64,000 nt of DNA from an uncultured Pelagibacteraceae bacterium (GTDB taxonomy: Bacteria; Pseudomonadota; Alphaproteobacteria; Pelagibacterales; Pelagibacteraceae), in NCBI GenBank assembly GCA_902599625.1, contig CACKGF010000003.1, positions 62,001-126,000 of the forward strand. Reading direction: 5' to 3'. The position numbers were made by a program, and so were the translations under genes. The notes below the pieces were generated by a model. The model was given only the letters and a program-made list of their open reading frames with translations. It did no database searches and was not told the origin of the DNA. Of the stretch, positions 1 through 8,278 are shown in pieces (within the stretch, counting starts at the first letter, position 1; each line of letters starts with the position of its first letter).

Positions 1-164
1 TTTATTGCTCATATTTAGTGACTCAAAATCTTGTTATTTAAGGCTTTTTCTACGTGTTAGTTGCATTTAATTTCAAAAAGCAAGTAAAATCAACCTAAAT
101 TAGTCCTAAATAACTCTTCTAATAACCCTTTATATTTGGTATTAGGACCCAACTTTGATCTAAA

Positions 165-193
165 TTGAGTTTAGGTCGTAGTTTAAATTTAAA
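165..193 (+). promoter_or_regulatory. Candidate promoter of proteorhodopsin
   Basis: TTGAGT (165-170), a 17-base spacer and TTTAAA (188-193) match the sigma-70 pattern at 5 of 6 and 4 of 6 positions. The palindrome TAGTTTAAATTTAAACTA (179-196) overlaps the proposed -10 element, the usual place for a repressor site. Such AT-rich matches occur by chance, so this remains a candidate. Confidence 0.3.
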
Positions 194-211
194 CTAACAA
201 AAAACTAACTA

Positions 212-220
212 AAGAGGGAG
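212..220 (+). promoter_or_regulatory. Strong Shine-Dalgarno of proteorhodopsin
   Basis: AAGAGGGAG lies 6 bases before the ATG at 227. Most genes in this window have no recognisable ribosome binding site, so a clear one suggests strong translation of this gene and confirms the start. Confidence 0.6.
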
Positions 221-226
221 TTTTTT

Positions 227-1000
227 ATGAATAAACTAAAACTGTTTGCATTAGCAGCATTAGCTCTAGTGGGCTTTGCTGGTACGGCAAACGCAGCAGA
301 CACTGTTCTGTTAGCTACGGATGACCTTGTAGGAATATCATTTTGGTTGATTTCTATGGGTATGGCTGCAGCAACTGTCTTTTTCTTCATGGAAAGAGGT
401 TCAGTAGCTGGTGGTTGGAAAACATCTATAACAGTTGCAGGTCTAGTAACAGGTGTTGCATTTGTTCACTACATGTACATGAGAGAAGTATGGATCATTA
501 CAGGTGACTCACCAACAGTGTACAGATACATTGACTGGTTAATTACAGTACCGTTACAAATGATTGAGTTTTATCTAATATTAGCAGCGATAAGAAAAGT
601 ACCTTCAGGAATTTTCTGGAGATTACTAATCGGATCAGTAGTAATGCTAGTAGGTGGATACTTAGGAGAAGCAGGTTACATCAACGCTACACTTGGTTTC
701 GTAATCGGTATGGCTGGATGGATCTACATCTTATATGAAGTATTCTCAGGTGAAGCTGGTAAAGCAGCATCTAAGAGTGGTAACAAAGCACTTGTTACAG
801 CTTTCGGTGCAATGAGAATGATCGTAACAATTGGTTGGGCAATTTACCCATTAGGTTACATTTTTGGTTACCTAACAGGTGGAATTGATGCAGCTTCATT
901 GAACATCATTTACAACTTAGCTGACTTTATTAACAAGATCGCATTCGGTCTAGTTATTTGGGCAGCTGCAGTTTCAAGTACACCAGCGAGAGCTAGATAA
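227..1000 (+). CDS. Proteorhodopsin, blue-absorbing type
   Basis: Retinal-binding seven-helix proton pump that moves H+ out of the cell in light. Residues 1-23 form a signal peptide (cleavage after ANA). Counterparts of the known functional residues are present: proton acceptor D103 in the YRYIDWL segment, proton donor E114, the histidine partner H81, and the retinal Schiff-base lysine K237 near the C-terminus. The spectral tuning position (105 in the GreenPR reference) is Q111 in DWLITVPLQ, the blue-absorbing state typical of open-ocean forms. Length (257 aa) is normal. Codons look cleaner than in the neighbours, consistent with high expression. It is followed by a strong terminator and then by ferredoxin genes. 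No carotenoid or retinal-synthesis gene lies next to it here. Confidence 0.97.
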   Translation: MNKLKLFALAALALVGFAGTANAADTVLLATDDLVGISFWLISMGMAAATVFFFMERGSVAGGWKTSITVAGLVTGVAFVHYMYMREVWIITGDSPTVYRYIDWLITVPLQMIEFYLILAAIRKVPSGIFWRLLIGSVVMLVGGYLGEAGYINATLGFVIGMAGWIYILYEVFSGEAGKAASKSGNKALVTAFGAMRMIVTIGWAIYPLGYIFGYLTGGIDAASLNIIYNLADFINKIAFGLVIWAAAVSSTPARAR

Positions 1001-1015
1001 TTAAAATTATCTTAA

Positions 1016-1395
<380 letters not shown>

Positions 1396-1396
<1 letters not shown>

Positions 1397-2415
1397 TGAT
1401 AAAAACAGATGCATTAATTATTGGAGCTGGACCAACCGGTCTTTTTACTGCACACCAATTAAAATTAATTGGTTTAGATTGTGAGATCGTTGATAACTTA
1501 GATAAAATAGGTGGACAATGTATAGAGCTTTACCCTGACAAACCAATTTATGATATACCAGCGGTTCCAGAATGCACAGGTGAAGAGCTTACTAATAATT
1601 TAATCAATCAACTAAAACCATTTGATATTAAATTTCATTTATCTGAAAGAGTTGATGAAGTAAAAAAAGATGGTGAGAAGTGGATTGTTAAAACAAATAA
1701 AGGAACTTCGTTTACTACCCCAAATGTTATTATTGCTGGCGGAGTTGGATCATTTGAACCAAGAAAATTTTCAGTTGAAGGACATGAGAAATTTGAAAAT
1801 AAATCAATTTTATATTCAATAAAGGATAAAAATATTTTTAAAGGCAAAACAGTTTCAATTTTTGGTGGCGGAGACAGTGCTTTAGATTGGGCTGTTGAAT
1901 TGGCAAATAATTGTAATGTCAATCTCATACATAGAAGGGATGAGTTTAGAGGTGCCCAGGCAACTGTTGATAAAGTTCATGAGTTGACAAAGTCAAATAA
2001 AATTAATCTTTTTACCAAGTTTCAATTAAAAAAAATTAATGGTTCAAGTAAAATTGAAAGTATAGATATTGAAGATGATAACAAAAAAATTAAAAATTTA
2101 AAAACAGACTATGTACTTGGTTTCTTTGGGCTTATTATGCAGTTAGGACCAATTGCAAGTTGGGGGCTAAATATTGATAAAAAAACAGTCGAAGTTGATA
2201 CTGAAAAATTCGAAACAAACCAAAAAGGGATTTATGCTGTTGGTGATATTTGTAACTATCCAGGAAAATTAAAATTGATTTTGTCAGGTTTTCACGAAGG
2301 GGCCTTAGCAGCAAGGGCATGCTTCAAATTAGCTAAACCAAATGAAAAATATCGTTTTGAGTTTACAACATCTTCAAAAGCTATAAAAAAAAGACTTGGC
2401 GTTAAAAGTGATTGA
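1396..2415 (+). CDS. Ferredoxin--NADP+ reductase, thioredoxin-reductase-like
   Basis: FAD- and NADPH-binding flavoprotein that exchanges electrons between NADPH and ferredoxin. The FAD-binding GAGPTG motif is at residues 10-15, the GGQCIELYPDKP segment near 39-50, and the NADPH-binding GGGDSA at 157-162. The redox CxxC of true thioredoxin reductase is absent, which places it in the TrxR-like FNR group (EC 1.18.1.2). The C-terminal FAD motif AVGDI is visible. At 339 aa it is normal for the family. It overlaps the ferredoxin gene upstream and the GST gene downstream, so the three form one unit. What drives the ferredoxin in vivo cannot be told from sequence. Confidence 0.9.
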
Positions 2416-3034
2416 GCTTTTTACAGCCGATACGCCTAATGGAAAAAAGATCTCAATTATGCTTGAGGAAATTCAATATGAGTACAAAGTTACGAAGGTT
2501 AATTTGTTCAAAAACGAACAATTTAACCCTGAGTTTAAAAAGATAAGCCCATTTAATAAGATCCCTGTAATTAAAGATCATGATAACGGTAAAACAATTT
2601 TTGAGTCCGGTGCAATCTTGATCTACCTGGGTAATAAAAGTGGTAAGTTTTATGACGAAAAAAACAGAGACCAAATCAATCAATGGTTAATGGCCCAGAT
2701 GGGATTTGTTGGACCAATGTTAGGTCAACATCACCAGTTTCATCATTATAATCCTGGAAAAAGTAAATTTGGGGAAGATAGATATTTTAAAATTTCAAAG
2801 GCAATTTATAACGATTTAGATCTAAGATTATCACAATCAAAATTTTTAGCAGGTGAGGAGTACACAATTGCTGACATAGCTACATGGCCATGGATTGCTA
2901 GGCATGACTGGCATGATATTGGTTTAAAGAACTATAAAAATTTGACGAGATGGTATAATGATATCGCAGGAAGAGCTGCGGTTATCAAAGGTTATGATTT
3001 TATGAATAAAGGCGAAAAAATATCTTTTCCCTAA
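2408..3034 (+). CDS. Glutathione S-transferase, YfcG-like
   Basis: Cytosolic GST-fold protein. The N-terminal thioredoxin-like domain has the TPNGKK segment (residues 9-14) and a cis-Pro in NKIPVI, and an all-helical C-terminal domain follows. It resembles the YfcG/Nu-class group, which in E. coli acts as a glutathione-dependent disulfide reductase rather than a conjugating enzyme. I prefer the GTG at 2408 because it gives the family N-terminus MIELF and an 8-nt overlap with the reductase; a TTG at 2396 would add four residues. The stop overlaps that of dksA on the other strand by 4 nt. Confidence 0.85.
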   Translation: MIELFTADTPNGKKISIMLEEIQYEYKVTKVNLFKNEQFNPEFKKISPFNKIPVIKDHDNGKTIFESGAILIYLGNKSGKFYDEKNRDQINQWLMAQMGFVGPMLGQHHQFHHYNPGKSKFGEDRYFKISKAIYNDLDLRLSQSKFLAGEEYTIADIATWPWIARHDWHDIGLKNYKNLTRWYNDIAGRAAVIKGYDFMNKGEKISFP

Positions 3035-3450
3035 ACGTCACTCGCGTAAACTTTTTCCTCTTTTTCATGTTTTTCTTGAGCAGAAATACTTAGTGTTGCA
3101 ACAGGACGAGCAATTAATCTCTTAATTCCAATGGGTTCACCTGTATCTTCACAGAAACCATATGTTCCATCTTTAATTCTTCTTAGCGCAGCATCGATTT
3201 TAGATATAAGTTTTATCTGTCTATTTATAGCTCTCATCTCAACATTTTTGTCTGTGTATGAACTTGCCTGATCCACAATATCTGCTGATGTGCTATTGTC
3301 ATCCATTGAACTATTATACAGAGCTTCGTTATTTGATCTTATAAGATCTTTTTTCCACTCTGATAATTTGTTTTTGAAAAACAGCTTATGTTTTTCACAC
3401 ATATATTTTTCTGATTCTTTTGGAACGTAGTTTTTTGAAATTTTAACCAT
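3031..3450 (-). CDS. dksA: DksA/TraR-family RNA polymerase regulator, zinc-ligand-poor
   Basis: Binds the RNA polymerase secondary channel and, with ppGpp, modulates rRNA and amino-acid promoters. The coiled-coil tip D-x-x-D-x-A is present at D57, D60 and A62. In the C-terminal finger only C100 of the four canonical zinc cysteines remains; the others are T103, S121 and A124 (segments CEDTGEPI and TLSISAQ). Cysteine-poor DksA is known from alphaproteobacteria and is not a frameshift. At 139 aa it is of usual length. It is transcribed alone from a near-consensus promoter, convergent with the GST gene. Confidence 0.9.
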   Translation of the reverse strand: MVKISKNYVPKESEKYMCEKHKLFFKNKLSEWKKDLIRSNNEALYNSSMDDNSTSADIVDQASSYTDKNVEMRAINRQIKLISKIDAALRRIKDGTYGFCEDTGEPIGIKRLIARPVATLSISAQEKHEKEEKVYASDV

Positions 3451-3471
3451 TTTAATTTCTAAAGCGCTCGC

Positions 3472-3499
3472 AGTATATTCAGCAATTAAATGGTGTCAA
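3472..3499 (-). promoter_or_regulatory. Sigma-70 promoter of dksA
   Basis: On the minus strand TTGACA (3494-3499), a 16-base spacer and TATACT (3472-3477) form a near-perfect promoter. The predicted transcript start is about 15 bases before the dksA ATG, so the leader is very short. Confidence 0.75.
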
Positions 3500-3532
3500 G
3501 AAACCATTAATTGTATAAATATATATATATAT

Positions 3533-4852
3533 ATGTTTAAAAAAAAGAATATAAGTAATTTATTCTATCTTTTTTTAATTGCACACTTATTTGTTTGGAC
3601 TTTGATTCCTTCGATAACAAATAATAATTTACCATTAGATACAATAGAAGCATTAGCCTGGGGCAGTAATTTAGATTGGGGATATAACAAGCATCCACCA
3701 GTGAGTGCTTTCTTTGTTGAATTTTTTTATTTCTTTTTTGGAAGTAATGACATTGCATATTATCTTTTAAGTCAAATTTTCGTAATATTAGCTTTCTACA
3801 TTGTTTGGATATTTTCAAATGAATTTTTTCAAAATAAAACTTTAAGTTTTTTTTCTGTTTTAATTCTTGAAGGAATATATTTTTACAATTTTACCACACC
3901 AGAATTTAACGTAAATGTTTGCCAGTTACCTTTTTGGGCTTTTACAGTTTACCTTTCATGGAAATTATATATGAAGAAAGATACAAATACTGTAATACTA
4001 ATTTTGTTAGGGGTTACCGCTGCAATTGGATTTTTAACAAAGTATTTGTTTGCTTATTTGCTTTTATCAGTAGTAATGATTTTTGCCTATGAGTTTTTCA
4101 TAACAAAAACTAGGAAAATAGATTTTAAACATTATTTACCAATTGAAATTTTTTTTGTTTTGTTAGTCCCTCATTTAATTTGGCTTTTTCAAAATGATTT
4201 TGTAACAATTAAATATGCTTTTAATAGAGCTGGACTAGTAGATTATAGTTTTTTAAATCACTTAAAGTTTCCAATTATATTTTTGATGAAACAGATTGGA
4301 ATATTAATTCCTTTTTTTGTTCTTTGTTATTTTATAATAAAAAAAATAAAAATAAAATTTGATATTAAGGATAAAAAAAAATATTTTATCTTACTAATAA
4401 ACTTTCTTCCGATAGTTTTAATGTTTGTAACTTCAGTAGTAACTGGCTCAAAAATAAGAACAATGTGGATGACACCTTTTTATCTTTTTTTTGGTGTCCT
4501 TATTTTAAGCATTTTTGATATTAAAGATGACGAACAAACGTTTAAAGAATTTTTCAAACCATTTTTAATTTTGTTTTTATTATCTCCTATAACATATTGT
4601 CTGGTCTCTCTCATTAGTGAAAATAAAAGAACTGATTATCAAGGCAAGGTTGAAGCCAATAAAGTTCTTCAAGTTTGGCAAAAAGATTTCACAGAGAAAA
4701 TTAACGTAGTTTTAGGAGACGAATGGTATGCAGGTAATATATCTTACCATATGGAAGGAAGACCAGTATGGCTTGGAGAAATAAATCAAAAAAATGTTGA
4801 TTTACTAAATGCTTACATTTGTACCAAAAAAGTTTGTGTAGGTTATAGATGA
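3533..4852 (+). CDS. ArnT/PMT-type membrane glycosyltransferase (GT39/GT83-like)
   Basis: Polytopic inner-membrane enzyme of the class that uses polyprenyl-phosphate sugars. The first periplasmic loop carries the conserved acidic pair (D36, E39 in LPLDTIEALAWG) and the following HPP motif (54-56), typical of the dolichyl-phosphate-mannose transferase superfamily. About ten hydrophobic helices follow, with a soluble C-terminal tail. Length is 439 aa. It overlaps the next glycosyltransferase by ATGA; a GT2 enzyme making the polyprenyl-phosphate sugar next to a GT39 enzyme using it is a common arrangement, but donor and acceptor are unknown. The start lies at the end of a TA-dinucleotide run that may be part of the promoter. 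Confidence 0.82.
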   Translation: MFKKKNISNLFYLFLIAHLFVWTLIPSITNNNLPLDTIEALAWGSNLDWGYNKHPPVSAFFVEFFYFFFGSNDIAYYLLSQIFVILAFYIVWIFSNEFFQNKTLSFFSVLILEGIYFYNFTTPEFNVNVCQLPFWAFTVYLSWKLYMKKDTNTVILILLGVTAAIGFLTKYLFAYLLLSVVMIFAYEFFITKTRKIDFKHYLPIEIFFVLLVPHLIWLFQNDFVTIKYAFNRAGLVDYSFLNHLKFPIIFLMKQIGILIPFFVLCYFIIKKIKIKFDIKDKKKYFILLINFLPIVLMFVTSVVTGSKIRTMWMTPFYLFFGVLILSIFDIKDDEQTFKEFFKPFLILFLLSPITYCLVSLISENKRTDYQGKVEANKVLQVWQKDFTEKINVVLGDEWYAGNISYHMEGRPVWLGEINQKNVDLLNAYICTKKVCVGYR

Positions 4853-5715
4853 AAAAAATAATAATCTTAATTCCAGTTTATAACGATTGGCAGTCTCTTG
4901 AAAAACTTATTGAAGATATAAATTTGAAGGTAAAAAATATTAATTGTAAGTTCTCAATTTTTGTAATTAACGATGGATCGACAGAGGAATATGATGATAA
5001 AACATTCTCCACAGAGGAAATCAAAGTTGAAGTTATCAGTTTATTAAAAAATGTTGGTCATGCCAGATCAATTGCGACTGGTTTGAAATATATTTATGAA
5101 AAAGAGGATTTTGACTATGTAATCCCGATGGATGGTGATGGGGAGGACAGACCTGATGAAATTAGTAAATTTATAGAAAGCACGGATTATTACGTTGATA
5201 AAGCAGTAGTCGGTGAAAGAATTAAAAGATCTGAAGGATCAATTTTTACCTTTTTTTATGTAGTCCATAAATTTTTGACATATTTCTTTACAGGAAAAAG
5301 TATTAAATTTGGAAATTTCACTTGTTTACCCAAATCAGTTGTTAAAAAGTTTATTATTGAAAAATCTTCCTGGAATAGTTTTTCTGGATCGCTTGTTAAA
5401 ATTGAAAAAAGTTTTGGATCCATTAAATCAACTAGAGGTAAACGTTATTTTGGGCCTTCTAAAATGAGTTTTTTAAATTTAGTTAAACACAGTTTATCCA
5501 TCATTTCTGTTTTTAAGTTTAATGTTATTATAAGATCAATTTTGTTTTTTGTATTTTATTTTGCCATCATAAATAGAAATATTTCCTTAATTACTATCTT
5601 TCCTCTATTTTTACTCGTCATATTTTTATTTATTATTTTTAACTTATCCAATAGAGAAAACATCAAAGAATTCGATGCATCACTCTCAAACATTGGAGAT
5701 GTTCGTCCCCACTAG
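4849..5715 (+). CDS. GT2 glycosyltransferase, polyprenyl-phosphate sugar synthase type
   Basis: GT-A fold enzyme resembling DPM1/ArnC/GtrB: it probably moves a sugar from a nucleotide donor to a polyprenyl phosphate on the cytoplasmic face. Visible motifs are the N-terminal IPVYND, NDGST at 41-45, and the metal-binding DGDGEDRP around 95-102. Two hydrophobic helices at about 222-270 anchor it in the membrane. It overlaps the upstream ArnT-like gene by 4 nt (ATGA), so it is likely the donor-making partner of that enzyme. The stop overlaps the convergent umuC stop by 4 nt. Sugar identity cannot be inferred. Confidence 0.85.
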   Translation: MKKIIILIPVYNDWQSLEKLIEDINLKVKNINCKFSIFVINDGSTEEYDDKTFSTEEIKVEVISLLKNVGHARSIATGLKYIYEKEDFDYVIPMDGDGEDRPDEISKFIESTDYYVDKAVVGERIKRSEGSIFTFFYVVHKFLTYFFTGKSIKFGNFTCLPKSVVKKFIIEKSSWNSFSGSLVKIEKSFGSIKSTRGKRYFGPSKMSFLNLVKHSLSIISVFKFNVIIRSILFFVFYFAIINRNISLITIFPLFLLVIFLFIIFNLSNRENIKEFDASLSNIGDVRPH

Positions 5716-6992
5716 TTTGCTAGTATTTTAGGTAAAGAATAAAAATCTGCTGTATCAATTTTTGAGGAATATTGTCTTCTCATACTCCATTTTTTATTTA
5801 TCCCTGCACTTGCCAAGCTAATTGTTGATCTTCCGTACCTATAGTTAGTGTTATCAATAGATTGCATTAAGTTTTTAATCCTTTCATCCTTTGTAGACTT
5901 AAACAAACTATTTCCTTTTTCAGAGTCAGATAAACCCGACAAAATTATACCAGCTTTTTGATACTTGAATCCATCTTTGTATATTAGATCAAGACCTGTA
6001 AGAGCATTTTTAACTATTTCAATACTATTGTTTGTTGCAATAGGAAAATCGATTGTCTTTGAATTTGAATAAAATATACCTTTATTTTGAAAAGGACTTG
6101 TTCTTATAAAAACAGTGATAGACTTACAGACTAGTGACTCAGATCTAATTTTTTCTGCTGCATTTAAACAATAGCTTGTTACAGATTCTTTCAGTTCTCT
6201 GAGTTTTTCTACTTTTTTTCCAAATGATCTCGATACACAACAACTTTTTCTTTTTGCTTGTTTGGTTTCAATTTCAATACAAGGAACACCTCTAAGCTCC
6301 ATAGCAGTTCTTGAACTAAGAACGTTTTTTGTTTTTTTAATCCAAGTATTTGAAGCATTCTTTAATTGTTTTGCATTATAAATTCCATTTTTGATATAAA
6401 ACTTTGATAGTTGTTTTCCAACTCCCCATATATCTCTTACTTCAACCTTTTCTAATATTGGGTCTAAGTCCTTAATATTGACCAAACTTACAACACCCGA
6501 CTTCTGTTTTTTTGCTATGTGATTTGCAACCTTGCTCAAGGTTTTGGTTTCAGCTATCCCGATACTAGTTGGTATACCAGTCCATTGTAAAACAGTATTT
6601 CTGATTTCTTTACCAACATCTTTTACTTCTTTATCTGAAAAATTAGACAAATCTAAAAAAGCTTCATCAATAGAATAAACCTCTATTTTTGAGTTAAATC
6701 TTTTTAATGTTCGCATCACTCTTCTTGATATGTCCCCATATAGAGAATAGTTTGACGAAAATACTTGAACATTATTTTTTATGATAATATTTCGTGCTTT
6801 AAAATAAGGCTCTCCCATTTTAATTCCTAAGGCTTTAGCCTCGTTAGATCTTGATATTATACATCCATCATTATTAGAAAGAACTACCACAGGTAACTTT
6901 CTTATTTTTGGATTGAATAATCTTTCACAAGAAACATAGAAAGAATTGCAATCTATCAATGCAATTTTTTTAGTATACAGAGTGGATGACAT
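5712..6992 (-). CDS. umuC: UmuC, catalytic subunit of translesion DNA polymerase V
   Basis: Y-family DNA polymerase that copies past lesions when activated by UmuD' and RecA. The catalytic residues are in the motifs [13 protein letters not shown] (D14) and [10 protein letters not shown] (D109, E110); the little-finger region and the UmuC C-terminal domain follow, and 426 aa matches the E. coli protein. The start ATG lies inside the end of umuD with a 23-nt overlap, so the genes are co-translated. Regulated through the umuD promoter and LexA-like box. An intact umuDC pair is notable in such a compact genome. Confidence 0.95.
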   Translation of the reverse strand: MSSTLYTKKIALIDCNSFYVSCERLFNPKIRKLPVVVLSNNDGCIISRSNEAKALGIKMGEPYFKARNIIIKNNVQVFSSNYSLYGDISRRVMRTLKRFNSKIEVYSIDEAFLDLSNFSDKEVKDVGKEIRNTVLQWTGIPTSIGIAETKTLSKVANHIAKKQKSGVVSLVNIKDLDPILEKVEVRDIWGVGKQLSKFYIKNGIYNAKQLKNASNTWIKKTKNVLSSRTAMELRGVPCIEIETKQAKRKSCCVSRSFGKKVEKLRELKESVTSYCLNAAEKIRSESLVCKSITVFIRTSPFQNKGIFYSNSKTIDFPIATNNSIEIVKNALTGLDLIYKDGFKYQKAGIILSGLSDSEKGNSLFKSTKDERIKNLMQSIDNTNYRYGRSTISLASAGINKKWSMRRQYSSKIDTADFYSLPKILAN

Positions 6993-7365
6993 AAGTTACG
7001 ACCCCCCAAACAAAAATATCTGCTTCTTCATTTATTAAAATTCTATCCTCAAATTTTTTAGATCCTGAGGTTAAAAATTGCCTATCTTTTTCTTTAACAA
7101 AATTTTTAACAACGAGTTCGTCGTGAACATTTGCTATAACAGTAGAAAAGTTTTTAGGCTTTAGACTTTTGTCTACAACTAATAGATCTCCGTCATAAAT
7201 TCCAGCGTTGACCATAGATTTTCCCTGTACCCTAATTATAAATGTTGCAGGAACATTTTTTATGAGGTGAACATTTAGATCTATGTCTTCCTCAATGTAG
7301 TCGGTAGCTGGCGAAGGAAAACCTGCTCCAGCTTTGTGTAAATAATAGGGTATAGTTAGCTTCAT
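6970..7365 (-). CDS. umuD: UmuD, self-cleaving subunit of DNA polymerase V
   Basis: LexA-family autoprotease whose RecA-stimulated cleavage activates UmuC. Numbering from the ATG at 7365 (131 aa): the cleavage site equivalent to E. coli C24-G25 is A14-G15 before FPSP, the catalytic serine is S50 in QGKSM, and the general-base lysine is K87. An upstream ATG at 7392 would add nine residues, but those codons are occupied by the LexA-like box (7370-7384); starting at 7365 puts the box in the leader and gives the family N-terminus. Upstream gene of the umuDC operon. Confidence 0.93.
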   Translation of the reverse strand: MKLTIPYYLHKAGAGFPSPATDYIEEDIDLNVHLIKNVPATFIIRVQGKSMVNAGIYDGDLLVVDKSLKPKNFSTVIANVHDELVVKNFVKEKDRQFLTSGSKKFEDRILINEEADIFVWGVVTYVIHSVY

Positions 7366-7369
7366 AAGT

Positions 7370-7384
7370 GTTCTTATTTTGTTC
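7370..7384 (-). promoter_or_regulatory. LexA/SOS box of umuDC
   Basis: Minus strand GAACAAAATAAGAAC fits the alphaproteobacterial LexA direct repeat GAAC-N7-GAAC (GTTC-N7-GTTC on the other strand). It lies 5-19 bases before the chosen umuD start and just after the predicted transcription start. The element before recA is identical at 12 of 15 positions. Confidence 0.75.
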
Positions 7385-7392
7385 TTTTGCAA

Positions 7393-7421
7393 TTAATAGC
7401 CTAATAAATCGATATAGTCAA
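7393..7421 (-). promoter_or_regulatory. Promoter of umuDC
   Basis: Minus strand TTGACT (7416-7421), 17-base spacer, TATTAA (7393-7398). The SOS box begins immediately downstream, so bound LexA would block initiation. Confidence 0.5.
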
Positions 7422-7534
7422 ATAGGTTGTATTTTGAGTCTGAAATTGAATCAAAAGTGAATCAAAACGAGAACACTGAAACTACATTTTGATACGTTGT
7501 GGATAACTTTTACAAGGGATAGAGTAAAAAAGAG

Positions 7535-7909
7535 ATGAAAAAATTAACGTGTCACTGCGGAGCAATAGAAATAAAAATAAAATTAAAAGAAAAATCAAAT
7601 GATTATTACAGATGTAACTGCTCTATTTGTAAAAGAAAAGGCTCTATAACAACAATAGTGGATAAGGAAGATTTGGAAATAATAAAGGGTGCAGAAAAAA
7701 TTAAATGTTACCAATTCAATACAAAAGCTGCAAAGCACTTTTTTTGTTCCGTTTGCGGAATAAATACACATAATTTAAGAAGGAGCGATCCAAATACATA
7801 TGGAGTAAACGTTGGGTGTTTGGAAGATATCTCGACTAAAGAATTATTTGAACTTAATGTAAGAGTAAATGATGGCAAAAATCATAAAATGGATAGAATA
7901 GAAAAATGA
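7535..7909 (+). CDS. GFA-domain (CENP-V/GFA) zinc protein, copy 1
   Basis: Small beta-rich zinc-binding protein of the glutathione-dependent formaldehyde-activating (GFA/CENP-V) family. The cysteine sets are CHCG (6-9), CNCSIC (27-32) and CSVCG (about 71-75). 124 aa covers the whole domain. Founding members were reported to bind S-hydroxymethylglutathione, but most family members have no proven activity. It overlaps the next gene, a clear paralogue, by ATGA. Transcribed divergently from umuDC. In a methyl-oxidising organism a formaldehyde-related role is possible but unproven. Confidence 0.85.
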   Translation: MKKLTCHCGAIEIKIKLKEKSNDYYRCNCSICKRKGSITTIVDKEDLEIIKGAEKIKCYQFNTKAAKHFFCSVCGINTHNLRRSDPNTYGVNVGCLEDISTKELFELNVRVNDGKNHKMDRIEK

Positions 7910-8277
7910 TTAAAAAATTAAAGTGTCACTGTGGTGAAGTAGAAGCTGAAGTAAAGATACCTGAAACAGGTATTGAAAAATTCATGAGATGTAATTGCTC
8001 TTTATGTAAAAGAAAAGGATACATAATTGGCGTGATAGGAGAAAATGATTTCAAATTAATAAAAGGTGAAAAAATATTAAAGCTTTATCAGTATTATACA
8101 AAAGTTGCTAAACACTATTTCTGTTCTATATGTGGTATTCATACTCACAATAGACCAAGAATTAATCCAAAAATTTACGGAATAAACATCGCATGTATTG
8201 ACGACATAGATACTTTTGCTTTAAAAGATGTTCCAGTCAATAATGGTGAGAACCACCCATTAGACCAAAAAAAATAA
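7906..8277 (+). CDS. GFA-domain (CENP-V/GFA) zinc protein, copy 2
   Basis: Tandem paralogue of the preceding gene: both start with KKLKCHCG/KKLTCHCG-type segments and share the CNCSLCKRKG and YFCSICGIHTHN regions, with a similar C-terminus ending in NDGKNH/NNGENH. All GFA cysteines are kept, so it is not a decaying copy. 123 aa. It is coupled to copy 1 by a 4-nt overlap and separated by one base from the glycerate-kinase-like gene, suggesting a single transcript. Function unknown; the two copies may form a heteromer or have diverged in substrate. Confidence 0.85.
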   Translation: MIKKLKCHCGEVEAEVKIPETGIEKFMRCNCSLCKRKGYIIGVIGENDFKLIKGEKILKLYQYYTKVAKHYFCSICGIHTHNRPRINPKIYGINIACIDDIDTFALKDVPVNNGENHPLDQKK

Positions 8278-8278
8278 A

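Larger units (their letters stand above)
1..226. other. Intergenic region upstream of proteorhodopsin
   Basis: AT-rich leader with no convincing complete gene. The first 12 bases read, on the minus strand, as ATG followed by three sense codons, so a divergent gene could begin just outside the window, but four codons prove nothing. Towards the proteorhodopsin start there are two CCTAAAT heptamers 11 bases apart (94-100 and 105-111), an inverted copy of the core (TTTAGG at 170-175), and a perfect 18-base palindrome at 179-196. This looks like a regulatory region rather than a spacer. Confidence 0.5.

Noticed and set aside
1-12. Divergent gene start at the window edge (minus-strand ATG plus three codons)
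   Set aside because: Too short to support; mentioned only as a possibility.
3513-3534. TA-dinucleotide run as a mobile-element or repeat signal
   Set aside because: Simple AT-rich low complexity in a divergent promoter region; no terminal repeats or target duplication around it.
7366-7392. Longer umuD from an upstream ATG
   Set aside because: Its codons coincide with the LexA-type box; the ATG at 7365 gives the expected UmuD length and N-terminus.
7471-7485. GAAC-N7-CTAC as a second SOS box before the GFA genes
   Set aside because: The second half-site differs from GAAC at two positions and there is no reason to link the GFA genes to DNA damage.
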